Source: Patiriisocius sp047731265 (GTDB lineage Bacteria > Bacteroidota > Bacteroidia > Flavobacteriales > Flavobacteriaceae). Taken from it: a stretch of 64,000 nt of DNA. The notes under the pieces are model-generated. The model was not told the origin of the DNA. It ran no database searches and saw nothing but the letters and a program-made list of their open reading frames with translations. Position 1 is the first letter of the stretch; the number at the start of each line of letters is the position of its first letter. This document shows, one piece after another, positions 35,573 through 43,240 of the stretch. The translations under genes were made by a program, and so were the position numbers. The stretch is from contig NZ_CP159835.1 in NCBI RefSeq assembly GCF_047731265.1, positions 3,286,001-3,350,000 on the forward strand. Direction: 5' to 3'.

Positions 35573-35637
35573 ACTTTAGACTTTAGACTTTAGACTTTAG
35601 ACTTTAGACTTTAGACTTTAGACTTTAGACTTTAGAC
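35567..35637. repeat. tandem repeat of CTTTAGA, ten copies
   Basis: Ten perfect copies of the heptamer CTTTAGA run head to tail and start inside the last sense codon of lpdA; the lpdA stop TAG is the TAG of the first unit. Each unit puts a TAG or TAA-free context in shifting frames, so copy changes cannot lengthen lpdA. The array lies between the stop and the terminator. Confidence 0.95.
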
Positions 35638-35644
35638 AAAAATA

Positions 35645-35683
35645 AAAAATTCCCCATTCTGTAATCCAAATGGGGAATTTTTT
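35645..35683. terminator. terminator after lpdA
   Basis: AAAAAATTCCCCATT and AATGGGGAATTTTTT form a stem of about 14 pairs around a loop of about 9 bases, immediately after the heptamer array. Confidence 0.85.
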
Positions 35684-35802
35684 ATTTTTACCTTTCAATG
35701 AGTAAAGCGATTGGGCTTTATTCCTTCATATCTTTTTAGTTCAAAAATCAGCATTCTTAAATCGTTAATCTCCAATCTTACCTCTTGTTCCTTGCTTCTA
35801 TT

Positions 35803-36279
35803 TTACAAACTAAAACCCATTCCTAGAAACAACACATTGGGCGCCAATTCTTCAAAACCAAGTGTGTATTTTAGGTTTAGTTCAATATTTTGAGAGAAAT
35901 GATAGGCAGCACTCAGGTCGGCTCGTACTTTAAAACTATTAGTAAAAAAGTCAAAAAAATAATTAAGACTAGGCCCTACTAATAAACTAATGTCCCTTGC
36001 AACATAATATTCTACGTAAATAGGTGCATTTATAAACTGAAAATCTCCAACTCCTACGTATAATAATTCAGGCTGGATATGAAAACTGTCATTAATTTTA
36101 AAATCTACAAAAACACCTCCAAAGTATCCTGCTTCAGTATCTGGGTTTTCTCCAAATTGAGTTTGGTCTTCATTGAAAAAAGTAATGTTTACACCTCCTT
36201 TAACTCCAAAATTTGTTTGGGCTATTGCAGGATTTAACAGGGAAATAAAAAAAATAGAAACGAACAAAATGTGCTTCAT
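35803..36279 (-). CDS. small outer membrane beta-barrel protein
   Basis: 158 residues from MKHILFVSIFF; the frame is open 22 codons further up without a signal-like start. Signal peptide ending NPAIA-QTNF, then FGVKGGVNITFF, IQPELLYVGVG and a C-terminal strand ending in FLGMGFSL. This is the eight-stranded OMP_b-brl (PorT-like) fold: alternating strands, SFHIQPELLY at the fourth strand, and a terminal aromatic. Function unknown. It is one of a group of paralogues at 35.8-39.2 kb; aroQ separates it from the others. Confidence 0.85.
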   Translation of the reverse strand: MKHILFVSIFFISLLNPAIAQTNFGVKGGVNITFFNEDQTQFGENPDTEAGYFGGVFVDFKINDSFHIQPELLYVGVGDFQFINAPIYVEYYVARDISLLVGPSLNYFFDFFTNSFKVRADLSAAYHFSQNIELNLKYTLGFEELAPNVLFLGMGFSL

Positions 36280-36419
36280 AGTAGTAAATTCAAGTTTAAA
36301 CCGATTAAAAACGACACATGTTAAATTTATTGAAAAAACAAACACACATCTTTATCTTGTAATAAATATGATTCAAAAGACGCTCGATACATAATCAGGT
36401 TTTTTGTATTTCTTCTAAT

Positions 36420-36848
36420 CTACACCTTACTTTTCAAAATAAAACTTTGAATGGCTAGTTCATAACTTTGTAATCCAAATCCTAGAATCACTCCCTTTGC
36501 TCCTGCTGAAATATAAGATTGGTGCCTAAAATCTTCTCTTGAAAAGGTGTTTGAAATATGAACTTCAACTACTGGTGTTTCAATTGCTTTCACAGCATCT
36601 CCAATAGCTATAGAGGTATGCGTATACGCTGCAGCATTTAAAATAATCCCATCATAATCAAAACCCGCTTCTTGAATTTTTGTGACTAACGCTCCTTCTA
36701 TATTAGATTGAAAATACTCTAAATCAATCTCTTGAAATTTAAACTGAAGCGTTGAAAAGAAGTCTTGAAATGTTTCAGTTCCGTAGATAGCCGTTTCTCT
36801 TTTACCCAATAGATTAAGATTTGGACCGTTGATGACAATTAGTTTCAT
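36420..36848 (-). CDS. aroQ: 3-dehydroquinate dehydratase, type II
   Basis: 142 residues from MKLIVINGPNLNLLGKRE, the invariant start of the family; a longer frame to 36893 is not used by homologues. GPNLNLLGKRE carries the catalytic Tyr/Arg loop (with IYGTETF), ILNAAAYTHTSIAI binds substrate, VEVHISNTFSREDFRH holds the His, and GAKGVILGFGLQSYELAI is the C-terminal helix. It converts 3-dehydroquinate to 3-dehydroshikimate, the step after AroB. As I recall, flavobacterial aroQ is often a direct neighbour of xerD; here beta-barrel genes lie between them. Confidence 0.95.
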   Translation of the reverse strand: MKLIVINGPNLNLLGKRETAIYGTETFQDFFSTLQFKFQEIDLEYFQSNIEGALVTKIQEAGFDYDGIILNAAAYTHTSIAIGDAVKAIETPVVEVHISNTFSREDFRHQSYISAGAKGVILGFGLQSYELAIQSFILKSKV

Positions 36849-36874
36849 TGGTTTAAAGATAGTATAAATTAAAA

Positions 36875-36901
36875 AAAGACTAATGGTATGCATTAGTCTT
36901 T
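36875..36901 (-). terminator. terminator of the beta-barrel gene at 36.9-37.4 kb
   Basis: AAAGACTAATG and CATTAGTCTTT form a perfect 11-base stem around a 5-base loop, with a T-run on the minus strand. It ends the barrel gene at 36928-37443 and stands just upstream of aroQ. Confidence 0.78.
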
Positions 36902-36927
36902 AGATGCTCAATAGCAATAAAAATATT

Positions 36928-37443
36928 TTAAAACTTATATCCTATACCCGCTTGCAAAGAATTTGCTCTCAAATTAATATCTGCTGGTCCTGTATAATTA
37001 TTATTAAGTTGGAATACATACCGTGCTTGTGCAAATAATCCAAAAGCAATATCAACTCCTGCTCCTATTGCCGCCCCAGTATTCAATTTTGAGAAGTCAT
37101 CAAGAACATCTTCTAGTATATAAGTAAACTGAGGTCCCGCTTGTATATACACTTTAGGAATTGGATACACTTTAACCATTAGTGGCACTTGTATAAAACT
37201 CGTGTCGTCAACATTAGCATAAAGTAATTCTGGCTGCACTTTAATGATACCTATAAGACTTATTTCGGCTAAAAGACCCGCATAAAAACCAGATACTGCG
37301 TCTGATGTTATATCTACAGTATTATTTCCAGATATTTTACTTGTACTATTTATATATCCGGCACTAACACCAAAATCGATTCCTTGAGCAAACGTAGTTA
37401 GGCTCATTATTGCAATTAAACTTGTTGTATAAAATAATTTCAT
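36928..37443 (-). CDS. small outer membrane beta-barrel protein
   Basis: 171 residues with signal peptide (MKLFYTTSLIAIMSLTTFA, then QGIDFGVSAGY). The mature barrel shows IKVQPELLYANV, VPLMVKVYPIPKVYIQAGPQ and GAGVDIAFGLFAQARYVFQL, then ends in QAGIGYKF with a terminal aromatic. The motif order is the same as in the genes at 35.8 and 38.6 kb, so they are paralogues. Function unknown; such proteins may stabilise the outer membrane or act as immunogenic barrels. It shares the minus-strand direction with the next barrel gene 30 bases upstream and they may be cotranscribed. Confidence 0.85.
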   Translation of the reverse strand: MKLFYTTSLIAIMSLTTFAQGIDFGVSAGYINSTSKISGNNTVDITSDAVSGFYAGLLAEISLIGIIKVQPELLYANVDDTSFIQVPLMVKVYPIPKVYIQAGPQFTYILEDVLDDFSKLNTGAAIGAGVDIAFGLFAQARYVFQLNNNYTGPADINLRANSLQAGIGYKF

Positions 37444-37473
37444 TGTCCTATATTTTAAGTTAAAATTAAAAAA

Positions 37474-37974
37474 TTAAAAGCTAAACATTAGCCCTGCTCT
37501 TGCGTGAAGATAACCACTATCTTGTATAAACGTATACTTTACTTCTCCAAAAACATTTACATTGTCGATAATGTTATAAATATAGCCACTACCAATATTT
37601 GCTCCTATATCTGAGGTGTTTTCTGGTATTATATCACCTATAGGTAGTATATTACCTCCCTTTTCAGAAAATGAATTTGAAAGATATTGTCCTCCAGCTA
37701 ATACGTATAATTCTTTATATACTTTATACCTTCCGTTTATATCTACAAAGAAAATGGTATTTCTTACATCTTTACTAAAGGTAGATTCGGCTACACCAAA
37801 ACCTGCCGTAGTTCCTACTCCTATCTTTTCAGTGATATCATAAATCAAATCTACACTTCCCGCAAATGTTTCAAATTCAGTTAAATATCCTGCTCCAAAA
37901 CCTGCCTTAAATCCTTGTGCATTTGTTGCATATATCCCAGCAATTAAACTTAAAATCAATACAATTCTTTTCAT
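37474..37974 (-). CDS. outer membrane beta-barrel protein
   Basis: 166 residues, signal peptide MKRIVLILSLIAGIYATNA followed by QGFKAGFGAGYLTEF. The strands FAGSVDLIYDITEKIGVGTT, YKVYKELYVLAGGQY and VNVFGEVKYTFIQD, and the C-terminal LHARAGLMFSF, fit an eight-stranded barrel. It is more distant from the other members of the cluster (no QPELLY motif). Upstream of the barrel gene at 36.9-37.4 kb with a 30-base gap. Function unknown. Confidence 0.82.
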   Translation of the reverse strand: MKRIVLILSLIAGIYATNAQGFKAGFGAGYLTEFETFAGSVDLIYDITEKIGVGTTAGFGVAESTFSKDVRNTIFFVDINGRYKVYKELYVLAGGQYLSNSFSEKGGNILPIGDIIPENTSDIGANIGSGYIYNIIDNVNVFGEVKYTFIQDSGYLHARAGLMFSF

Positions 37975-38021
37975 TTTTTCTTATTTAAATTTTAGGCTAC
38001 AAAAATACACTAATTACCTCG

Positions 38022-38053
38022 AAAAAAAAGTGGAATCACAAGGACCCCACTTT
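38022..38053 (-). terminator. terminator after the dead barrel gene
   Basis: AAAAGTGG and CCACTTT(C) flank a loop of about 13 bases; on the minus strand a run of eight T follows the stem. It was presumably the terminator of the barrel gene now decayed at 38075-38316. Confidence 0.6.
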
Positions 38054-38074
38054 CAGTTTTAAAATAATAATGTA

Positions 38075-38316
38075 TTACAAGAAAGAATATCCTACCCATA
38101 CTTGGAAGACATTGTTTTGATTGCTCCCAGCACCATTAAAATCGTTGATATCTGTAACCCCCTTGTTATATCTAAACCCTGTAATAACGTAAAAGTCAAA
38201 TGCATAAGAAGCACCAATGCCAACCCCTGCATCAAGTGTTTGAAAGTTGTCTTTAACAGCTACTGTTTCATTACTTTCACTATCAGCAGAAATAAGCTAA
38301 ACACTACTTTTTTCAT
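38075..38316 (-). pseudogene. decayed outer membrane beta-barrel gene
   Basis: On the minus strand a signal-peptide start (MKKVVFSLFLLI) runs into a frameshifted junction. In the +1 frame a barrel C-terminus follows: LDAGVGIGASYAFDFYVITG, FRYNKGVTDINDF and FQVWVGYSFL, then a stop. The last ten residues end in the aromatic expected of the terminal strand. About half of the usual 170-180 residues, from the first strand to roughly the fifth, is missing, so this is an internal deletion plus frameshift. It is a fourth member of the local barrel cluster. Confidence 0.78.
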
Positions 38317-38320
38317 AATT

Positions 38321-38642
38321 TAAATTTTATAAATTTATTATTTATTAGTGTCAAACAAGAGACAAAGGTCAATACAAAACTTCAAAAATCTTCTTTGTAT
38401 TTTCACTGAATCGAATGGAAACAGATCTTAAAAAACCCTTAATATTAATGTCGTATGAAACATAAACTTTCAAAAAACTCCATTGATAATTATACTTTAG
38501 AACAGGAGCTTCTAAAATTAAACTATGTTTAAGAATGAGGTTTTTCCGCTGATTGTCAAATTATATAACAATGTAACGATCAGCATTAAAAAAGCCCATT
38601 CGTACAAAACGAATGGGCTTCAATATTAAATATGTTTAAAAC
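38321..38642. other. intergenic region between a dead and a live barrel gene
   Basis: 322 bases with no gene. It holds the terminator of the barrel gene at 38643-39182 and, left of it, sequence that probably once drove the decayed gene. The stretch 38500-38640 is recognisably similar to 39470-39605. Confidence 0.5.
38588..38620 (-). terminator. terminator after the barrel gene at 38.6-39.2 kb
   Basis: AAGCCCATTCGT and ACGAATGGGCTT form a perfect 12-base stem with a 5-base loop; an A-run (T-run on the minus strand) follows on the left. Confidence 0.85.
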
Positions 38643-39182
38643 TTACAGAAAAGAATAACCTACAGCCAAAGTTATTACTGTGTTCTTCCCTTTAGCATCT
38701 TTAATAACCTCTGTAAAACCGAAATTATATCTACCATCAATTCGCAATCCAAAAGGCAGATCAAAACCTAAACCAGCAACTGCTGATATATCTGAACTTT
38801 CAGCTTCAAGAATTCCGGAAGATAATTCTTTGATATTATCATCAACCAAAATTCCAAATTGTGGTCCTGCTTGAATATTTAAACCGCCAATTACATAATA
38901 TTTCAAAACAATAGGAATGTTTACATATGTTAAATCAAAATCTGTTGCGTTAAATTCAGCGCCCTGTTGAGAATATAAGACGTCTGCCTGAATTCCTATT
39001 TTATCACCAAGTTTCAATCCGGCAAAAATACCCGCCTGGAAACCTGTTTTACTTGAAGGTCCATTTTCGGCATCGCTTAGCGTAGCAAAATTGGCTCCTA
39101 CTTTAACTCCAAGGTCAATTCCTTGTGAAACTCCGGTAGCGCTAATAAGAATGGCAAGTAGTAAAATTGTAAATTTATTCAT
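38643..39182 (-). CDS. small outer membrane beta-barrel protein (PorT-like)
   Basis: 179 residues. Signal peptide MNKFTILLLAILISATGVSQ, then GIDLGVKVGANFATLSD. The barrel shows GFQAGIFAGLKLGDKIGIQA, YVNIPIVLKYYVIGGLNIQA and GPQFGILV, then FGLRIDGRYNFGFTEV and a terminal VGYSFL. This is the OMP_b-brl/PorT family and the best-preserved member of the cluster. Its promoter region carries a TTTA microsatellite. The terminator is 23 bases after the stop. Function unknown. Confidence 0.86.
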   Translation of the reverse strand: MNKFTILLLAILISATGVSQGIDLGVKVGANFATLSDAENGPSSKTGFQAGIFAGLKLGDKIGIQADVLYSQQGAEFNATDFDLTYVNIPIVLKYYVIGGLNIQAGPQFGILVDDNIKELSSGILEAESSDISAVAGLGFDLPFGLRIDGRYNFGFTEVIKDAKGKNTVITLAVGYSFL

Positions 39183-39251
39183 CTAATTAATTTTTATGGG
39201 TTATTTAACTTTGTCAAATATACATATTTGTATCAACCTCTTTCTTATTCC

Positions 39252-39273
39252 TTTATTTATTTATTTATTTATA
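39252..39273. repeat. TTTA microsatellite
   Basis: About five and a half tandem copies of TTTA lie 70-90 bases upstream of the start codon of the minus-strand barrel gene, in the distance range of a promoter. Confidence 0.8.
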
Positions 39274-39556
39274 AATTCAAATTAAGAAGTGCCTCATTAT
39301 GCCATGAAATCAGGCCTTAAAAAAACATAAAAGAGATAATCCTTTGGCGTTTATTGCAACAACTAAAACTGGCTAGAAACAAAATGACAGGCTCGAATAA
39401 CCGAAGCGGAAATGTTCTCAAATATCATTATAGTTCGTAAAGAAATCAGAATACACCTGTTTGGTTAATGGTGAAAAGCTTCTGAATGAAACTAGATTAA
39501 CAATAGGTTTTTTCTATTATTTGTCAAAACATAACAACAATATGATTATCACTATT

Positions 39557-39590
39557 AAAAAAGTCCATTCGTGTAAAACGAATGAACTTT
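39557..39590 (-). repeat. relic copy of the barrel terminator
   Basis: AAGTCCATTCGT, loop GTAAA, ACGAATGAACTT is nearly identical to the terminator at 38588-38620 but has one mismatched pair. No minus-strand gene ends near it, as xerD follows on the plus strand, so it appears to be left over from a lost gene copy. Confidence 0.65.
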
Positions 39591-39681
39591 AGTATTTTCA
39601 AATGCAAATAAATCACGCTATACACCTAAACTAATTTTTAGCTTATCTTTATTTTATTCAAATATTGATTAATATCGACTT

Positions 39682-40581
39682 ATGAATTGGCATCAGGCTA
39701 TAAAAGACTATCAAAACTACTTGCGAATAGAGCGAGGCCTTTCGGCTAATTCGCTTGCTAGTTACACTTTAGATATAAAAAAGCTAATGAAGTGGCTTGA
39801 TATAAATTTAATTGAGATGTCTCCTCTTTCTATTTCTGAAGAAACCCTTCAACAGTTTATTTATCAAATCGCCAAAGAGGTAAATCCAAAATCGCAATCA
39901 AGAATCATTTCGGGGCTTCGTGGTTTTTTTAACTACCTTATTTTTGAAGAATACCGAAGCACGAACCCAATGGAACTGATTGAAAGTCCAAAAATAGGCC
40001 GCAAGTTGCCGGATACATTGGCAATTTCAGAAATAGACCAACTTATTAAAGCGGTAGATTTAAGCAAGCCTCAAGGTGAAAGGAACCGTGCTATTTTAGA
40101 GACGCTCTACGGCTGCGGTCTTCGGGTAAGTGAATTAATTACACTAAAAATTTCAGATTTATTTTTTGAAGAAGGATTTATAAAAATTACTGGTAAAGGC
40201 AATAAGCAGCGTTTTGTCCCCATTGGTGATACCACTATAAAATACATCAATATATACCAGAACCAGATTCGTGTACATCAAAAGATAAAACCAGAAGCAA
40301 ACGACACCCTATTCCTTAACCGAAGAGGAAATGGACTAACCCGTGCAATGATTTTTACCATCATAAAACAGTTGGTCGAAAAAACAGGGATTCAAAAAAA
40401 TATTAGTCCACATACCTTTAGACATTCTTTTGCAACACATCTATTAGAGAACGGTGCAGACCTTCGTGCGATACAACAAATGCTTGGACACGAGAGTATT
40501 ACTACTACTGAAATTTACACCCATTTAGAAACCAGTTTCCTTACTGAAACCATCAATAAATTTCATCCTAGGAGGGACTGA
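39682..40581 (+). CDS. xerD: site-specific tyrosine recombinase XerD
   Basis: 299 residues. The N-terminal SAM-like core-binding domain (1-105) is followed by the catalytic domain with all the expected residues: Arg148 (GCGLRVSE), Lys172 (TGKGNKQR), His244 and Arg247 (HTFRH), His270 (MLGHESI) and nucleophile Tyr279 (EIYTH). With XerC or alone at dif it resolves chromosome dimers at division. No integrase-specific features or attachment sites are seen nearby, so it is the housekeeping enzyme, not a mobile-element integrase. The ATG gives the usual N-terminus MNWHQAIKDYQNYLRIERGL. Confidence 0.95.
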   Translation: MNWHQAIKDYQNYLRIERGLSANSLASYTLDIKKLMKWLDINLIEMSPLSISEETLQQFIYQIAKEVNPKSQSRIISGLRGFFNYLIFEEYRSTNPMELIESPKIGRKLPDTLAISEIDQLIKAVDLSKPQGERNRAILETLYGCGLRVSELITLKISDLFFEEGFIKITGKGNKQRFVPIGDTTIKYINIYQNQIRVHQKIKPEANDTLFLNRRGNGLTRAMIFTIIKQLVEKTGIQKNISPHTFRHSFATHLLENGADLRAIQQMLGHESITTTEIYTHLETSFLTETINKFHPRRD

Positions 40582-40679
40582 AAATCTCAAAAAGTTAAAT
40601 CCAAAATCGCAAAATCAACGTTTAATATTTAGAAAGTTTTAACCTGCCCGTGGTGTAGTAAGTTCCAAGTCAAAAATCC

Positions 40680-41309
40680 TTAAAAGCTACTTATTATAGG
40701 GATACTCATTAACCAATTAAACCCGCGACTTTCAAGTAGAAACGAATTTAGTTTTCGTTTTTTTAATTGAATATTTAAAGTGTCTTTAAGATGCACTCCT
40801 CTAAAATTAAGAATACTGTCTTGGAGTGTATATTTTAAATTATAAACATTTGTAATATCTCTCCAACTAGAAAGCCTGACGGTTTTTTCAATCGTATCTA
40901 ATTCTATTTTAAGATAGCTATTTTTATCATTCGCTTTTGTAATTGAAGTACTGTATTTATCCACAACAAATCGTTTCCAATAGATACTATCATAAATTGT
41001 AGGGGTAATTGTGCCCTTATTAATGGCAAACATCGTCACGTCATAAATTCCATAGAGCCCTGGATTTGGAGCTAATTTACCGCATTCTTTTTGCCCATTA
41101 TAACTGCTTTTGATAGGAACATAAACCAAATAAAAGACAATCACCGCCTTCACTATAATATGTACGATATTCCATTTTATAAATGAAAATATACATCTTA
41201 CAGCATACTCATCTCTAGACTCAGGGTACAGGTCTGATGAAATGAAGAGGAAAGAAGAGCCCAACTTGTTAGCAATAGATGACATAGTAAACATTACCAG
41301 AAAGCACAA
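40680..41309 (-). pseudogene. truncated DoxX-like protein gene, C-terminal part
   Basis: The frame encodes 209 residues with one clear membrane segment (IIVKAVIVFYLVYVPI). The part from ECGKLAPNPGLYGIYDVTMF to SRGFNWLMSIPI matches, from memory, the C-terminal periplasmic or cytoplasmic domain of flavobacterial DoxX-family proteins of about 400 residues (PPLYGIYEV and RGFHWINE-type blocks). The N-terminal four-helix DoxX part is missing: the first 40 residues look like a joined fragment (FTMSSIANKLGSSF). No signal peptide at the start. I consider it a 5'-truncated gene whose end abuts an aldo/keto reductase fragment; it could still be transcribed. Confidence 0.6.
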
Positions 41310-41545
41310 TGCGTCCCCCTTGTCAAGTTCTAATTAATTGGCATAGACAAAGAGGCACAGCTGTTATTCCTAAATCAACCCAAGAAGAGCATATAAAAGA
41401 GCACTTTTTAGCGGTATAGTTGGTTTTAGATATGGAAGATATGAAAACCATTAAATCTCTAGACAAAGGGTATCGCTATTTTACTGGAGCCTTTTTTGAA
41501 GAACCACCTAAAGGATATAATGATATTTATGACGAGAAATCGTAA
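41310..41545 (+). pseudogene. aldo/keto reductase C-terminal remnant
   Basis: From the region of 41310 a plus-strand frame reads CQVLINWHRQRGTAVIPKST, then EEHIKEHFLAV, an in-frame TAG, LVLDMEDMKTIKSLDKGYRY, and FFEEPPKGYNDIYDEKS. This is the last quarter of an aldo/keto reductase, with the NADP-binding IPKST motif. The N-terminal three quarters are absent and one stop interrupts the frame. The 5' end of the fragment meets the truncated DoxX-like gene, which reads in the opposite direction. Confidence 0.82.
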
Positions 41546-41564
41546 ATTAAATTCTTTGTAAATT

Positions 41565-41600
41565 AAAAAGCTCCTTTCAATTAATGGAAAGGAGCTTTTT
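41565..41600. terminator. bidirectional terminator between the remnant and rny
   Basis: AAAAAGCTCCTTTC and GAAAGGAGCTTTTT form a 14-base stem around a loop of about 8 bases, with A- and T-runs. It lies beyond the rny stop and beyond the aldo/keto reductase remnant. Confidence 0.88.
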
Positions 41601-41621
41601 AATTTACAGGAATTGTACTAT

Positions 41622-43187
41622 TTACTTCGCGATATTAACTGCTCTGGTTTCCCGTATGACCGTAACTTTTACTTGCCCTGGATAGGTCATGTCTGTTTGG
41701 ATTTTCTGAGAGATTTCAAAAGAGAGTTGCGCTGCTTTTTCATCGCTCACCTTTTCACTTTCTACCATTACTCGCAATTCACGTCCTGCTTGGATTGCGT
41801 AGGCTTTGTTAACACCACCAAATCCAAAGGCGATCTCTTCGAGATCTTTTAAACGCTGGATATAACTATCCAATACTTGACGCCTTGCTCCAGGTCTTGC
41901 TCCACTTATAGCATCACAAACTTGTACAATTGGAGATAATAAACTCGTCATTTCTATCTCGTCGTGGTGAGCACCAATAGCATTACAAACCTCTGGCTTT
42001 TCTCCAAACTTCTCTGCCCATTGCATCCCTAGGATTGCGTGAGGTATTTCTGTTTCTGTTTCTGGCACTTTTCCTATATCGTGTAATAATCCCGCGCGCT
42101 TTGCAAGTTTCGGGTTTAATCCCAATTCACTAGCCATAACGCCACAAAGTTTAGCTACTTCTCTAGAGTGCTGTAGTAAGTTTTGTCCATAAGAAGATCT
42201 GTATTTCATTCTTCCTACTGCCTTTATAAGTTCTGGTTGTAAGCCGTGGATTCCTAAATCAATTACGGTTCTTTTACCAACTTCTATAATCTCCTCTTCT
42301 ATCTGTTTTGTAGTTTTCTTCACTATTTCTTCAATACGTGCAGGGTGAATACGGCCATCTGTAACCAATTTATGAAGCGATAGTCTAGCTACTTCCCTAC
42401 GCACACTGTCAAAACAAGAAAGAATAATTGCCTCTGGAGTATCGTCCACAATAATCTCGACACCAGTAGCTGCCTCAATTGCTCTAATATTTCTTCCCTC
42501 CCGACCAATAATTCTACCTTTTACATCATCACTCTCTAAATTAAAAACAGATATGCAATTTTCTACTGCTTCCTCTGTACCAATTCTTTGTATCGTGGTA
42601 ATGATTATTTTCTTAGCCTCTTGCTGCGCAGTCATTTTTGCCTCTTCTATCGAGTTTTGAACAAATGCCATTGCTCCGGTCTTTGCTTCTTCTTTCAAAG
42701 TCTCCATCAATTGTGCCTTGGCATCTTCTGCAGATAAACTAGAAATCACTTCTAATTGTTCTATCTGGCTTCGATGCATTTTCTCTACTTCACTTTGTTT
42801 CTTATCAATAAACACCAAACGTTCATCATAGTTTTTCTTTTTATTGTCTATTTCAGCGTTTAATTTTTTGTTGCGGGCTAATTCACTAGACACTTGAGAT
42901 TCTTTGTCACGAGTTCGTTTTTCAGCATCATTCATTTTCTTCTCACGACTGTTTATTACTTTTTCGTGTTCCGATTTAAGTTCAATAAACTTTTCCTTTG
43001 CTTGGAGCATTTTATCTTTTTTCAATGTTTCTCCGTTTGATGTTGCTTCTTTTATGATGCGATCGGCTTCTTTCTTTGCTCCAACTATTGCTGCAGTAGC
43101 ACTACTCTTCTCGAGCGCTTTTGCAATGAAGAATCCCACTGCCAGAGCAACGACACCTACTATTATTGTAATAACCATATTATCCAT
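41622..43187 (-). CDS. rny: ribonuclease Y
   Basis: 521 residues, the usual length. An N-terminal membrane anchor (VITIIVGVVALAVGFFIAKA) is followed by a long coiled coil (about 40-180), a KH domain (VKGRIIGREGRNIRAIEAAT), and an HD domain with HSREVAKLCGVMA and LLHDIGK. Rny starts mRNA decay by endonucleolytic cleavage at the membrane, the role RNase E has in Proteobacteria. It follows zapA and the probable 6S RNA on the minus strand and ends in a strong terminator. Confidence 0.96.
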   Translation of the reverse strand: MDNMVITIIVGVVALAVGFFIAKALEKSSATAAIVGAKKEADRIIKEATSNGETLKKDKMLQAKEKFIELKSEHEKVINSREKKMNDAEKRTRDKESQVSSELARNKKLNAEIDNKKKNYDERLVFIDKKQSEVEKMHRSQIEQLEVISSLSAEDAKAQLMETLKEEAKTGAMAFVQNSIEEAKMTAQQEAKKIIITTIQRIGTEEAVENCISVFNLESDDVKGRIIGREGRNIRAIEAATGVEIIVDDTPEAIILSCFDSVRREVARLSLHKLVTDGRIHPARIEEIVKKTTKQIEEEIIEVGKRTVIDLGIHGLQPELIKAVGRMKYRSSYGQNLLQHSREVAKLCGVMASELGLNPKLAKRAGLLHDIGKVPETETEIPHAILGMQWAEKFGEKPEVCNAIGAHHDEIEMTSLLSPIVQVCDAISGARPGARRQVLDSYIQRLKDLEEIAFGFGGVNKAYAIQAGRELRVMVESEKVSDEKAAQLSFEISQKIQTDMTYPGQVKVTVIRETRAVNIAK

Positions 43188-43240
43188 AATTTGTTTTTAT
43201 ATTGATTTGAGTTGTTTAATTTTTGCTTAATTTAAGGCAT

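Larger units (their letters stand above)
39183..39681. other. intergenic region upstream of xerD with a relic terminator
   Basis: 499 bases without a gene. The left part is the upstream region of the barrel gene, with the TTTA repeat. At 39470-39605 lies a diverged copy of the sequence around the barrel terminator. The right end is the xerD upstream region. I find no protein-like frame. Confidence 0.5.

Noticed and set aside
35567..35637. CRISPR-like or attachment-site array
   Set aside because: The unit is a 7-base simple repeat with no spacers, no cas genes nearby and no target-site duplication.
39682..40581. Integrase of a mobile element or genomic island
   Set aside because: Length, N-terminal sequence and all motifs fit housekeeping XerD; no tRNA gene, direct repeats or phage genes are nearby.
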